Part shown: positions 1-7,739 of the stretch, piece after piece | Position numbering within the stretch: position 1 is the first letter of the stretch | How the letters are laid out: each line of letters starts with the position of its first letter | Source: Thermodesulfobacteriaceae bacterium | GTDB taxonomy: Bacteria > Desulfobacterota > Dissulfuribacteria > Dissulfuribacterales > UBA3076 | Length of the DNA stretch: 23,528 nt | Assembly (NCBI GenBank): GCA_012961845.1 | Contig: DTYO01000156.1 | Coordinates: 1 to 23,528 of the forward strand | Direction of reading: 5' to 3' | Translations under genes and position numbers: made by a program | Notes under the pieces: generated by a model | What the model was told of the DNA's origin: nothing | Seen by the model: only the letters and a program-made list of their open reading frames with translations | Databases searched by the model: none

Positions 1-1
1 C

Positions 2-304
2 CCGCGTTTCGAACTTCCTGACAGCAGGGTGCCAGACACGATTCGATCCATTGTCAGGGTGGATGTCACCAGCCCGGAAGATACCCAGCTCCAGATATTT
101 TTCCAGACGGAACAGTACAGGGAATTCAGCCTGTGGCTTTCAAGGAAAGCGTCACTGAAAAAGGGGAGAAATATCGTCTTCCTTGCGCTTCCCAATATTC
201 GAAGAACAGAGAAACTGAGGCTTGATCCGGGGACCGTGTCTGGAGAGTATGTGCTCCATGATCTCGAGATACGGGGGGCGGGTGCGCAGCTGGACATCCA
301 CTGA
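2..304 (+). CDS. C-terminal end of an unidentified protein (5' partial)
   Basis: The reading frame is open from the left edge of the window to a TGA at 302-304, so this is the last 100 or so residues of a larger protein. A GTG at position 29 is in frame but has no need to be a start, because coding-like sequence (PRFELPDSR) continues upstream of it. The visible part is soluble, alternates short beta-type segments with charged turns, and ends in a stretch rich in hydrophobic and acidic residues (YVLHDLEIRG). I do not recognise the family. Position just upstream of a GT2 glycosyltransferase and an RgpF-type protein on the same strand suggests a part in polysaccharide assembly, possibly a C-terminal beta-sandwich of a larger glycan enzyme, but this is inference from context only. 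Confidence 0.6.
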   Translation, partial: PRFELPDSRVPDTIRSIVRVDVTSPEDTQLQIFFQTEQYREFSLWLSRKASLKKGRNIVFLALPNIRRTEKLRLDPGTVSGEYVLHDLEIRGAGAQLDIH

Positions 305-346
305 TCTATTGTTGAAAACGGCGTTTTCCTGTTTATTAGACTGAAC

Positions 347-1324
347 ATGTCTGAAGACCGATCGATATCCATTGCCCTGTGCACATATAATGGTGCGCTC
401 TATATCGAAGAACAGCTGGCGAGTATCTTCCGCCAGACTCTGAGGCCGCTTGAAATCGTGGTGGTGGACGACTGCTCCACTGATGCAACAGTCCGGATTC
501 TGAGGAGAATTAAGAAAGAATCCGAAATCCCCATTCGGCTTTATGTCAATAGAAGAAATGTTGGAGTCATAGGGAATTTCGAAAAGGCAGTGGGCCTCTG
601 CAGGGGAGATTATGTAGCCCTGTGCGATCAGGACGATGTGTGGCTGCCTGAAAAACTTGCGATATTCTGCAAGGAGATGACAGATACAGAGGCAGAGCAC
701 GGGAACCTGACACCGATTCTGGTCTATTCCGACCTCAGGGTGGCTGACAGGGATCTGGGGGTGAGGCACGAATCTTTCAATAAATTCTATGTCTGTCCAC
801 AGGAAGAACACGTCCTCGAGACCCTTATTGTGCAGAATTTTGTCACAGGCTGTGTGACCATGCTTAACCGCCCTCTGATCATGAACTCCATGCCCATCCC
901 GGAGGAAGCTGTTCTCCATGACTACTGGTTTGCCCTGATTGCCGCCACAACAGGTCGAATCAGGTACATACCCGTGCCTACTGTGCTGTACAGGCAGCAT
1001 TCGCAGAACGTAACCGGGGTCAGAAAAAAGAATGCTAGAGAATATCTGACCGGCATGGTGAGATCGGATCCATTTTACAGACACTACAGATATCTGCAGA
1101 GTCAGGTCAGGCAGCTGGGCGCCCTTGTCAGCTACCTTGACAGGAACAATATCCAGCATAATGGAACGGATCTGGAAGAGGTTTACAGACAACTTACACG
1201 CGGCGGCCTTGCTGCCTGTATATACTGCCTCAGAAACAGGATATATCCCCAGTTGCCCAGACGGCAGTTGGCTTTTTTCTGGAATCTGTTCTTTTCATCC
1301 TGGTACAGGACTTTCAGGGGATAA
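347..1324 (+). CDS. family 2 glycosyltransferase (rhamnosyltransferase-like)
   Basis: A 325-residue GT-A fold enzyme expected to transfer a sugar from a nucleotide-sugar donor to a growing surface glycan at the inner face of the membrane. The N-terminus has the typical GT2 opening (ISIALCTYNG, about residues 7-16), the nucleotide-binding acidic pair in VVVDDCSTD (about 38-46) and the metal-binding DQDD at about 94-97, followed by VWLPEKL. This DQDD variant is common in rhamnosyltransferase-like GT2 proteins. There is no obvious membrane anchor. It ends in TAA one base before the GTG start of the RgpF-type gene, so the two are almost certainly co-transcribed and translationally linked. Known RgpF-type loci pair this protein with GT2 enzymes in rhamnose-rich polysaccharide synthesis. 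Donor and linkage cannot be read from the sequence. Confidence 0.9.
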   Translation: MSEDRSISIALCTYNGALYIEEQLASIFRQTLRPLEIVVVDDCSTDATVRILRRIKKESEIPIRLYVNRRNVGVIGNFEKAVGLCRGDYVALCDQDDVWLPEKLAIFCKEMTDTEAEHGNLTPILVYSDLRVADRDLGVRHESFNKFYVCPQEEHVLETLIVQNFVTGCVTMLNRPLIMNSMPIPEEAVLHDYWFALIAATTGRIRYIPVPTVLYRQHSQNVTGVRKKNAREYLTGMVRSDPFYRHYRYLQSQVRQLGALVSYLDRNNIQHNGTDLEEVYRQLTRGGLAACIYCLRNRIYPQLPRRQLAFFWNLFFSSWYRTFRG

Positions 1325-1325
1325 A

Positions 1326-2294
1326 GTGATAAAAAACGTCACAAATCTCTTCTTTCTCATGAAATACGGCTGGGTTGAGCTCATCCACGCAGGGAAGACC
1401 TCGCCTGGCTGCTGGAAAAATATCAGGTATGGTTCCATAGATCCGGAAGACAGCCGGGTCTGCATTTTTTCTTCTTACAGTCATGGAAACAGGGTGCCTG
1501 AATATGTTTTCTATTACCTCCAGAAGATCAGGGACGCAGGGTTTGAGGTCATATTTGTCTCCTCTTCTCTCCTGGATGCAGAGGATGTGGAAAGGATATC
1601 AGGATACGGCGGAATGATCATCGAGACCGAGAACGTGGGGCTTGATTTTAGCTCGTGGCGTGCAGGCCTGGAAGAGATCGGACACGGAAGAAAATGCAGC
1701 GCAGTTCTCCTGGCAAATGACAGCGTTTTAGGGCCGCTCTATGATCTAGGCCCGATCATGAAAAAGATGCGCTCAGCAAAATATGATATATGGGGAATGA
1801 CGGAAAACTGTCAGATCAAACCCCATGTCCAGAGCTATTTCCTTCACATTGGCCCCGAGGTGTTGCGGTCAGGGGCATGGGAAGGGTTCTGGAATTCCAT
1901 CCAGCTTTTCCGTGAGAAAAAGATGCTGGTCCGGAGGTATGAGATCGGGTTTTCATCATTTTTCAGAGAAATTGGGTTCCAGATAGGTGCGTACGTTCCT
2001 TACGACGCCGTAATCAGAAAGAAAAAAATCCCGGGTATCAGGAGGTTCTTCTTTCTGAATCCCTCGTTCGATTACTGGGACGTCCTGATAACAGACTTCG
2101 GATTCCCGTTTATAAAGAGGGAGATCTTCAGAAAGGCACGGTCAGGCCCCCTTGGTACCTCAAAATGGCGGGCAGTACTGGAAGGCCATACCGAATACCC
2201 TGTGGAACTGATATCCGATTACCTGAAATATCTTGATTCCTCAGGGGTATCCGGATACCTGAGGCAGGAAACTGCAGGCTTTCAGGGTATCTGA
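1326..2294 (+). CDS. rhamnan synthesis protein F (RgpF-type) glycosyltransferase
   Basis: Predicted 322-residue protein of the rhamnan synthesis F family (Pfam PF05045), which takes part in making rhamnose-containing polysaccharides. I recognise it from the block with RVCIFSSYSHGNRVPEYV, then a middle segment with ENVGLDFSSWRAGL, VLLANDSVLGPL and IWGMTEN, and a later SYFLHIG. The open frame continues upstream inside the GT2 gene, but the start is set by a GTG at 1326 with an AGGGG Shine-Dalgarno at 1316-1320, five bases upstream. That places the start one base after the GT2 stop. An ATG at 1359 is the alternative. No membrane segment is clear. It is the last + strand gene of this arm and faces the minus-strand Cys-rich gene. 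Whether it is itself a transferase or an auxiliary factor here is not decided by the sequence. Confidence 0.88.
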   Translation: MIKNVTNLFFLMKYGWVELIHAGKTSPGCWKNIRYGSIDPEDSRVCIFSSYSHGNRVPEYVFYYLQKIRDAGFEVIFVSSSLLDAEDVERISGYGGMIIETENVGLDFSSWRAGLEEIGHGRKCSAVLLANDSVLGPLYDLGPIMKKMRSAKYDIWGMTENCQIKPHVQSYFLHIGPEVLRSGAWEGFWNSIQLFREKKMLVRRYEIGFSSFFREIGFQIGAYVPYDAVIRKKKIPGIRRFFFLNPSFDYWDVLITDFGFPFIKREIFRKARSGPLGTSKWRAVLEGHTEYPVELISDYLKYLDSSGVSGYLRQETAGFQGI

Positions 2295-2414
2295 GCCATC
2301 TGCATGAGAAATGACACTCCAGGTAAGCCGATCATTCAGGGAGTGGAGGCCGGTATATGGAAAGGACCGCCGGTTTCACCTGTAATGGCCTGCCGATCAA
2401 GAGAGGTCAGCCCA

Positions 2415-2462
2415 GATTATTCGCTTCAAAAGCCGAACAAATGCTAATTGGCATGAATAATC
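2415..2462. repeat. inverted repeat between convergent genes
   Basis: GATTATTC (2415-2422) pairs with GAATAATC (2455-2462), and a further CCC/GGG pair flanks it with a one-base bulge, giving an 11-bp arm. A small internal ATGC/GCAT pair lies in the loop. It sits in the 179-base gap between the converging RgpF-type gene and the Cys-rich gene, where a bidirectional terminator is expected. Neither side carries a clear T-run, so intrinsic termination is not demonstrated. Nothing else recognisable was seen in this gap. Confidence 0.35.
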
Positions 2463-2473
2463 GGGATCAGTGG

Positions 2474-2917
2474 TCAGGCCGCCTGGGCTTTTCTCCAGCC
2501 GTCGGCCTTGAGGCGCTGGACCCGAGCAATATTCCAGCGGCTTATTTCCTGCAGATAACGGGCTGGATCGGTCTTGAGCATGGTAATGATCTCATTGCGC
2601 TCCTCCCGGATTTCCTCATGTTCCCCTGGATACATCTCCTGCCAAGTGGCATAACCGCTGTCGAAAAGATATTCTGGAGAGACCATGTCTGCGGTGACCT
2701 GGAGTTTTGAAACCATCAGGAATCTGGCAAGATCCATATCATATTCTATGATCCATCCATTGTCGTCTATCATGTTTTTGGGATTGAGTGTGACCGATTC
2801 AGAACATGCCGGGCAGTACAGGTCAAGCAGAACCTCTTCACTCAGGATATTGTCGCGCATGTGAAACTGTACGGATCGGCTGCCACAACTGCATGTCTTT
2901 CGTATTTCAAGGCACAT
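2474..2917 (-). CDS. small Cys-motif protein of unknown function, probably Fur-regulated
   Basis: A 147-residue soluble protein that I cannot assign to a named family. The first half looks like a zinc-ribbon or metal-site module: Cys2, then a CSCGS motif near residue 9, then a CPAC motif near residue 35. The second half is acidic and helical, ending in a basic tail (KADGWRKAQAA). The open frame begins five codons further upstream, but those codons overlap the ribosome-binding site. GAGGAG seven bases before the ATG at 2917 sets the start. The gene stands alone between convergent glycan genes on the right and an opposing + strand gene on the left. A promoter with a perfect Fur-type palindrome lies directly upstream, so expression is probably raised under iron limitation. 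The link with iron is inference from the operator; no function is claimed. Confidence 0.8.
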   Translation of the reverse strand: MCLEIRKTCSCGSRSVQFHMRDNILSEEVLLDLYCPACSESVTLNPKNMIDDNGWIIEYDMDLARFLMVSKLQVTADMVSPEYLFDSGYATWQEMYPGEHEEIREERNEIITMLKTDPARYLQEISRWNIARVQRLKADGWRKAQAA

Positions 2918-2947
2918 GATATTTCTCCTCACTTATATAGACCAAGA

Positions 2948-2976
2948 TTATTATTGATAATGATTATCAATAATAA
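2948..2976 (-). promoter_or_regulatory. Fur-type operator (perfect 14-1-14 palindrome)
   Basis: TTATTATTGATAAT at 2948-2961 and its exact reverse complement ATTATCAATAATAA at 2963-2976 flank a single G at 2962. The core TGATAATGATTATCA (2955-2969) matches the classical 7-1-7 Fur box exactly. It lies 31 to 59 bases upstream of the start at 2917 and overlaps the predicted -10 element and start point of that gene, the usual layout for repression by an iron-loaded Fur family protein. A related family member (Zur, PerR, Mur) cannot be excluded by sequence. Confidence 0.85.
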
Positions 2977-2998
2977 CTACATGATCCGCTAAATGCAA
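2970..2998 (-). promoter_or_regulatory. sigma-70 type promoter of the Fur-box gene
   Basis: On the minus strand TTGCAT (2998-2993) and TATTAT (2975-2970) are separated by exactly 17 bases. TATTAT is part of the left arm of the Fur-type palindrome. The expected start point is near 2962-2963, in the centre of the palindrome, giving a leader of about 45 bases before the ATG at 2917. Confidence 0.55.
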
Positions 2999-3031
2999 GA
3001 GATTTTTTCTCCGGACCGCATTTCGGATTTT

Positions 3032-4009
3032 TTAGGTAAGTAGCTGGGTGCGTATCTTCTGGTACTGGAGGAAAAAAAGCAGAATGGAGCTGTTTAATTT
3101 CTGTTTTGCGTAATAATAGGCTTTTCGGACTCCGCCTGCAGTATGGCATTTCAGCAGGTGTTCAGATCTGTTCGCCATTATGCGCAGTGCCATTTTTTCG
3201 AGGCCGCAGAAATTCCTTATATTCTGGCGCTCGCTTTCCATGACGGAATGGGCAACCTTCCACTTGTAGTTGGGGCGTTTGACAGCGCTTAATTTATGGA
3301 CCCGGTAGGCGGCCACCTTTGCGTCAATGAAACCCAGCGCCCTCATGGCCAGCAGTCTCAGGTAAAAATCCCGGTCTTCCGCAGTCAGTCTCTCATCATA
3401 GAGTCCGACTCCTGTGTCCGCCTGGTAGGCCTCCCGCCTGGCCATGAAAACAGGACCGGGCACAGACCACCTGAGAATCAGCTCCATGGCTATTAGATCC
3501 GGATGCTGAAGTGCCCGTTTCTCGGCACTGTTCCTTGGGGTGTACATGCGGGATATGCCGCTTTTGGAGATGATTTCTCCGTGATCGTTCACTACTACGC
3601 AATCAGCAAATATGCCCAGCCATTCCGGATGCTGCTCCAGTGCATCAAGCCTTATGTCTATGCCGCCGGGCAGGAGATAATCGTCACTGGCCAGCAGAAC
3701 AATGTAGTCGCCTTGTGCAAGCCCTATCAAACGGTTCAGGGTTTTTACTATCCCGATATTGTTCTGGCTGAGGACTCTGGCAGAATGAAAACTTGACTGT
3801 TTTTCTTCCAGCCATGCCTTTGCAATTCTGAATGTTGAATCCTGCGACCCGTCGTCTATGATCACGATTTCCCACCGGGATGAATTTTTCTGGATCAGGC
3901 TTTCCAGACAGGTCTCTATGTATTTTTCATGGTTGTAGGCCGGAATAAGCACACTGACCAATGGGAGGCCGTCTCTGTGTGAACTGCGGGATGTCGAATG
4001 CCTGACCAT
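3032..4009 (-). CDS. family 2 glycosyltransferase
   Basis: A 325-residue GT2 enzyme with the standard opening LVSVLIPAYNHEKYIE (about residues 17-32), the acidic nucleotide-binding pair in VIIDDGSQDST (about 49-59) and the metal-site SDD at about 108-110. A TAEDRDFYLRLL segment carries the ED motif typical of the acceptor side. The C-terminal 70 residues are basic and probably peripheral to the membrane. It is the last gene of the long minus-strand glycan run, 71 bases after the sulfotransferase, and the gap contains a strong inverted repeat. The start at 4009 has only a weak ribosome-binding site. The sequence does not reveal donor or acceptor; the setting indicates O-antigen or capsule repeat assembly. 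Confidence 0.9.
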   Translation of the reverse strand: MVRHSTSRSSHRDGLPLVSVLIPAYNHEKYIETCLESLIQKNSSRWEIVIIDDGSQDSTFRIAKAWLEEKQSSFHSARVLSQNNIGIVKTLNRLIGLAQGDYIVLLASDDYLLPGGIDIRLDALEQHPEWLGIFADCVVVNDHGEIISKSGISRMYTPRNSAEKRALQHPDLIAMELILRWSVPGPVFMARREAYQADTGVGLYDERLTAEDRDFYLRLLAMRALGFIDAKVAAYRVHKLSAVKRPNYKWKVAHSVMESERQNIRNFCGLEKMALRIMANRSEHLLKCHTAGGVRKAYYYAKQKLNSSILLFFLQYQKIRTQLLT

Positions 4010-4048
4010 ATTTTTCTGATTATTGCGAATTATGGCTCAATATGCCGG

Positions 4049-4093
4049 ACGGGCCTGATGAAGCAATGCCGGTGTCGGTATCAGCAGGCCCGT
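4049..4093. repeat. inverted repeat spanning the sulfotransferase stop codon
   Basis: ACGGGCCTG (4049-4057) and CAGGCCCGT (4085-4093) are perfect 9-bp arms. The enclosed 27 bases contain a weaker nested TGCCG/CGGTA pair. The outer arm includes the last codons of the sulfotransferase gene (stop at 4081-4083). No T-run follows on the minus strand, so this looks more like an RNA-processing or stabilising hairpin, or a coupling element, than a terminator. Confidence 0.35.
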
Positions 4094-5064
4094 GAAAAAG
4101 CGAGCAGTTTTTCCATGATTCTTCTCGCCCGGGGATTCGTTTTTGCCTTTTGGACCAGCTTCTGAAAAAGCCCCAGATTGGTCATCTTGGCATACCAGCA
4201 GGAAATATCAAGCACCGGGCATGATTTCATTCTCTGTATGTCTTCATACGTGTAGTAACCGAGTTCTATCAACTCCCTGTAAGTAATGTCAAGTATTGCG
4301 AATAACTCCCTTTTAGAAAGTTCTTTTTTCCATCTTCCCACGCTGGACTGCACTATCGGCCTGTAATATTCTTCAGTGGTATAAAATTCGTCGAAAATTG
4401 TTATGTCACCCTTGCCTCTGCCTGAAGATACCAGCATGGATTTCTCAAACGGAACGCCTATATGATCTGACAATCTGGCAATTTCCTCTCCTGGCCTCCG
4501 GACCAGATCTTCATAGCGTAACTCGAGATATTTCTGCCTGAACTCCGGATCATTGAATCTGTCATTATCACGTGTGAGATGAAAAACAGTTTTTTTCCAT
4601 ACGTTTGCAGTCAACCTGGCCGAATGAAACAGGGGTTGATTGCGGTCTGTACGTTTTCCCAGGCGGAGATGCGACGCCACTACATCCAGCGGATTTCTGA
4701 TAACATGAACCAAAAAGGCTTCCGGAAAGATTTCATGCAATTCATAAAACCAGATAATATTGTCCGGTGTCTTTTCGGCAATACAGTGCACCTTGAATCT
4801 TTCTGCAAGCGGAACAAAAAAGGCCAGTATGAAGTTCCTGAAATGTTCCCTGAGCTGATGTTCATCGGTATATGATTTCAGCCTGCCGATTTCAAGGGAA
4901 TATTTCATGTTGCTGTAGAGTTCGCAGAACCGGGGAAGATAATCGAACTCCGGCCCACAGTATATGTCACTGTGGGCGTCCAGAATACGCTTTACAAGAG
5001 TAGTACCTGAGCGGGGAGAACCGCCGACAAATATGATTTTGAGATCCGAGGCCTTGCAGGTCAT
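4081..5064 (-). CDS. sulfotransferase family protein
   Basis: Predicted 327-residue PAPS-dependent sulfotransferase (Pfam Sulfotransfer_1/Sulfotransfer_3 type). The 5'-phosphosulfate-binding loop GGSPRSGTTL is at about residues 14-23. The 3'-phosphate site VIRNPLDVVAS is at about 121-131. An AEKTP motif at about 96-100 fits the branch that resembles heparan and tyrosyl sulfotransferases. No signal peptide or membrane anchor is evident, so it probably acts in the cytoplasm. The gene starts nine bases after the stop of the CgeB-like glycosyltransferase and lies inside the glycan run, which suggests sulfation of a sugar or lipid-linked intermediate. A role in tailoring another small molecule is possible. 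The start codon has no good Shine-Dalgarno, in line with translational coupling to the upstream gene. Confidence 0.88.
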   Translation of the reverse strand: MTCKASDLKIIFVGGSPRSGTTLVKRILDAHSDIYCGPEFDYLPRFCELYSNMKYSLEIGRLKSYTDEHQLREHFRNFILAFFVPLAERFKVHCIAEKTPDNIIWFYELHEIFPEAFLVHVIRNPLDVVASHLRLGKRTDRNQPLFHSARLTANVWKKTVFHLTRDNDRFNDPEFRQKYLELRYEDLVRRPGEEIARLSDHIGVPFEKSMLVSSGRGKGDITIFDEFYTTEEYYRPIVQSSVGRWKKELSKRELFAILDITYRELIELGYYTYEDIQRMKSCPVLDISCWYAKMTNLGLFQKLVQKAKTNPRARRIMEKLLAFSRAC

Positions 5065-5073
5065 ATTAACAAC

Positions 5074-6549
5074 TTATTGTTTTCTCAACATATCGATAAT
5101 ACCGTTCGGTATCAATGGTACCACCTGCCGGGCTATAAACAGCCTCTGTTTTCCTGTGGCATACCGGTGGTAGATTTTTTTTATCCTGTCGCCGCCGGCA
5201 GGGGCGGCCTTTTCCTGAGAACTGTATGGTTTATTGCCACCGCATCTGTAAAGATATCTGACAAGTCCCCTGATGAAACTGTCTGGGTCTACCTTTACCA
5301 ACTGTCCATGGCCGGTTTCTTTCAGTCTGCACCCTGCTATTTCAAAAAAACTCCTGACCCTGTCTTCAAATGAAAAACCTCTGTCAACGAGTCTGTTGCA
5401 GTATTGAACCAGTTCCCTCCGCTCCTTTTCGTTTTCAAGATAGTATATTACGATCTTTCTCAGATCCTGTTCGTTTTTGTACATTGGAACCTGAACATCT
5501 TCACCGAACAGGTGGAAGAGATCCGAATCTTTCCGGGCATTTGTCACCAGAAGTGCATTGGATGCGAGAAGGTCAAAGATACGATATGGAAGGCCGCCGC
5601 CGGCCTGGTGATGTGATATGTTGAGACCTATCCTGGACCTCTGGTAGAGTTCCACAAGCTTTTGTCTGGTATCGATCTTTTTCTGAAACTGAAAACAGCC
5701 TAACAGATTGAGCGAATATGCGCCAACATGCAGCCAGTTGTCCGTACCGTACAGCCTGAGTCCCAAGTCGCTGACTGCATCCAGGACCTTGATTCTCTGA
5801 TTTAGTGAGATGTAGTTGACGAAAAGCCATTTAAGATAGATGTGGTTGTAATTGAAGTCTTCCAGGACCTTCCGGATCCCGTATGCTTCTATCAGCGGCA
5901 GTATATCTGTATCCGGATCCGATTGTATTTTTCCGGCCAGTCTCAGCAGCCCCTGAATGGTTTCAGGGCTGTCGGCATAATAATTGTACAGGTTTTCAAG
6001 TATTCCACTGTGGAAATACGTACCGACAAACGAGATGTCCACATCCTGAACCACATTCCTGCTGGTCTTGAAGTCCTCAACTTTCGTTGCAAAAGGCAGA
6101 TAGTGAACTCTGCCCTTGAGTACAGGATAGGTGGATTCAAACACCTTCACGTGTCGAAGTGAAGAAATAATGCAATGATCTTTTTCGCAGAAAAGGTCTT
6201 CCGGTCCTCCGCCATGGTGGAAAAAAGGAGTGTGGTCCACCATCCAGGTTAAAATAGGAGCATGGGTTTTTTCCATGATTCCCTTGGTAATGCCCCCTCT
6301 GTTGGTGGTAAAGATAAACTCCGGATCCACATCGTTGATATACTCTATAAGCCGCTGTTCACTGATGTGTTTTTTCAGTGCAGTGGAATCCAGATTGGGG
6401 ACAATGTGGTTGGTTATGACAAGGTGGAGCCGTATCCCGCACCTGACAAAGGCGTCCACCAGTTCTGACATGTACGAATCAAGCCTGCCGTCAGGTCTGT
6501 AGGTATGAATAAATGCAACTACAGTGCTTTGATTGGTACTGTCAGCCAT
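5074..6549 (-). CDS. CgeB-like glycosyltransferase (GT-B)
   Basis: A 491-residue protein whose middle and C-terminal parts resemble the CgeB/Glyco_trans_1_2 family (Pfam PF13524) of GT-B glycosyltransferases. Supporting blocks are the N-terminal Rossmann-like part with LVITNHIVPN and FIFTTNRGG, a central DISFVGTYFHSG, and the nucleotide-sugar side with GLNISHHQAGGGLPYRIFDLLASNALLVTN followed by an acidic loop. The His-rich segment WMVDHTPFFHHGGG near residue 125 is a striking local feature of unknown role. It lies between the aminotransferase (32 bases upstream) and the sulfotransferase (nine bases downstream) in one transcription unit. The last 60 residues are basic and low in complexity and may be a membrane-surface or partner-binding tail. 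Donor sugar unknown; the neighbouring 3-amino-3,6-dideoxyhexose pathway is a plausible source. Confidence 0.8.
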   Translation of the reverse strand: MADSTNQSTVVAFIHTYRPDGRLDSYMSELVDAFVRCGIRLHLVITNHIVPNLDSTALKKHISEQRLIEYINDVDPEFIFTTNRGGITKGIMEKTHAPILTWMVDHTPFFHHGGGPEDLFCEKDHCIISSLRHVKVFESTYPVLKGRVHYLPFATKVEDFKTSRNVVQDVDISFVGTYFHSGILENLYNYYADSPETIQGLLRLAGKIQSDPDTDILPLIEAYGIRKVLEDFNYNHIYLKWLFVNYISLNQRIKVLDAVSDLGLRLYGTDNWLHVGAYSLNLLGCFQFQKKIDTRQKLVELYQRSRIGLNISHHQAGGGLPYRIFDLLASNALLVTNARKDSDLFHLFGEDVQVPMYKNEQDLRKIVIYYLENEKERRELVQYCNRLVDRGFSFEDRVRSFFEIAGCRLKETGHGQLVKVDPDSFIRGLVRYLYRCGGNKPYSSQEKAAPAGGDRIKKIYHRYATGKQRLFIARQVVPLIPNGIIDMLRKQ

Positions 6550-6581
6550 AATATGAATTTACGGTATCCGATGGAACCGCA

Positions 6582-7673
6582 TCAACTCTCCCATCGATTG
6601 ATACAGTCCGCAATTTCATCCACCTCTCCAGCTTCCAGGACAGGAGACATGGGAAGACTCAGGATTTCAGAAGAAGCCTTTTCCGCCACTGGAAGGGTCA
6701 GATCCCAGAGTTCACAGTAGGCCTTCTGCCTGTGGGGGACTACAGGATAGTGGATCATGGTTTCTATCCCGTTTTTTTTCAGGTACTCAGCCAGCCCGTC
6801 CCTGTTTCTGCATCTGATTACAAACTGGTGCCAGACCTGCTCCGACTTTTCAGTTGTGAACGGCAGCCTTATGTGTGGATTTTTGATTTTCTGCATGTAC
6901 CGCCCTGCAATTCGGCGCCGTTTTTCATTATCTTCATCCAAGTGTCTCAGCTTCACCCTTAATACAGCGGCCTGAATCTCATCAAGCCGGCTGTTGATGC
7001 CCTTGCTTTCATGGAAATACTTCCTCTTCGAACCGTAATTTCTAAGCTGAACTATATTCCCGGCCAGGGTTTCGTCGTCAGTCACCACTGCTCCTCCGTC
7101 TCCCAGGGTGCCAAGGTTTTTCCCTGGATAAAAGCTGTAGGCCGCTGCATGCCCCAGACTGCCTGCCATCCTGCCCTTGTATTTTGCACCATGGGCCTGG
7201 GCCGCGTCTTCGATGACCTTCAGACCATGCTCTTCGGCAAGTCTGCATATGGGATCCATGTCACACGGCAGACCGTACAGATGTACAGCCATGACAGCCC
7301 TAGTCCTGGGAGTGATTGCTTCAGAGATGTTTCTGTACGAAATATTTAGCGAGTCAGGATCAGGATCTACAGGAACCGGAACGCAGCCGTTTTCCGATAT
7401 GCTCAGAAAAGAGGCGATAAACGTGTTGGCAGGCACTATTATTTCGTCTCCCTGGGAAAACCCGTATCCCCTTATGATCAGGGACAGCGCATCCAGGCCG
7501 CTGTTCACTCCCAGGCAGTAACGGGTCTGACAGTATGACGCAAATTCCCGTTCAAAGGCCTGCAGCTCCTCACCGATAATATACCAGCCGGATTCAACGA
7601 CTTTTTGCACGGCATGGCAGATTTCATCCCTGAACCTGCCATTGATTTTTTTCAGATCGAAAAAACTGATCAT
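6582..7673 (-). CDS. fdtB: PLP-dependent sugar 3-aminotransferase (DegT/DnrJ/EryC1/StrS family)
   Basis: A 363-residue sugar aminotransferase. It should convert a dTDP-3-keto-6-deoxyhexose to the 3-amino sugar with glutamate as donor, the step after the ketoisomerase encoded just upstream. The family opening MISFFDLKKIN begins at 7673; 16 further in-frame codons upstream look non-conserved, so I placed the start there. The PLP-binding lysine is K185 in SFYPGKNLGTLGDGG, and the cofactor-ring aspartate is in IEDAAQAHGA (about 154-163). The C-terminal RLDEIQAAVLRVKL and HYPVVPHRQ blocks are also typical. The fdtB symbol assumes the 3-amino-3,6-dideoxygalactose branch; qdtB of the glucose branch is equally compatible. 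It is followed 32 bases later by the CgeB-like transferase. Confidence 0.88.
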   Translation of the reverse strand: MISFFDLKKINGRFRDEICHAVQKVVESGWYIIGEELQAFEREFASYCQTRYCLGVNSGLDALSLIIRGYGFSQGDEIIVPANTFIASFLSISENGCVPVPVDPDPDSLNISYRNISEAITPRTRAVMAVHLYGLPCDMDPICRLAEEHGLKVIEDAAQAHGAKYKGRMAGSLGHAAAYSFYPGKNLGTLGDGGAVVTDDETLAGNIVQLRNYGSKRKYFHESKGINSRLDEIQAAVLRVKLRHLDEDNEKRRRIAGRYMQKIKNPHIRLPFTTEKSEQVWHQFVIRCRNRDGLAEYLKKNGIETMIHYPVVPHRQKAYCELWDLTLPVAEKASSEILSLPMSPVLEAGEVDEIADCINRWES

Positions 7674-7739
7674 AATTCCGGATCCCGGCATCTGCCACTC
7701 ATTTTGACGGCAGAACGCCATGATAATTCTCAGCGTGGC

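Noticed and set aside
152..1192. Long antisense frame of 346 codons on the minus strand
   Set aside because: It is the shadow of the GT2 gene (347-1324). The translation is Cys- and His-rich without any family motif, whereas the + strand frame has complete GT2 motifs.
2357..2710. 117-codon + strand frame after the RgpF-type gene
   Set aside because: It overlaps the Cys-motif gene on the other strand, which has a strong ribosome-binding site and promoter; no recognisable domain on the + strand.
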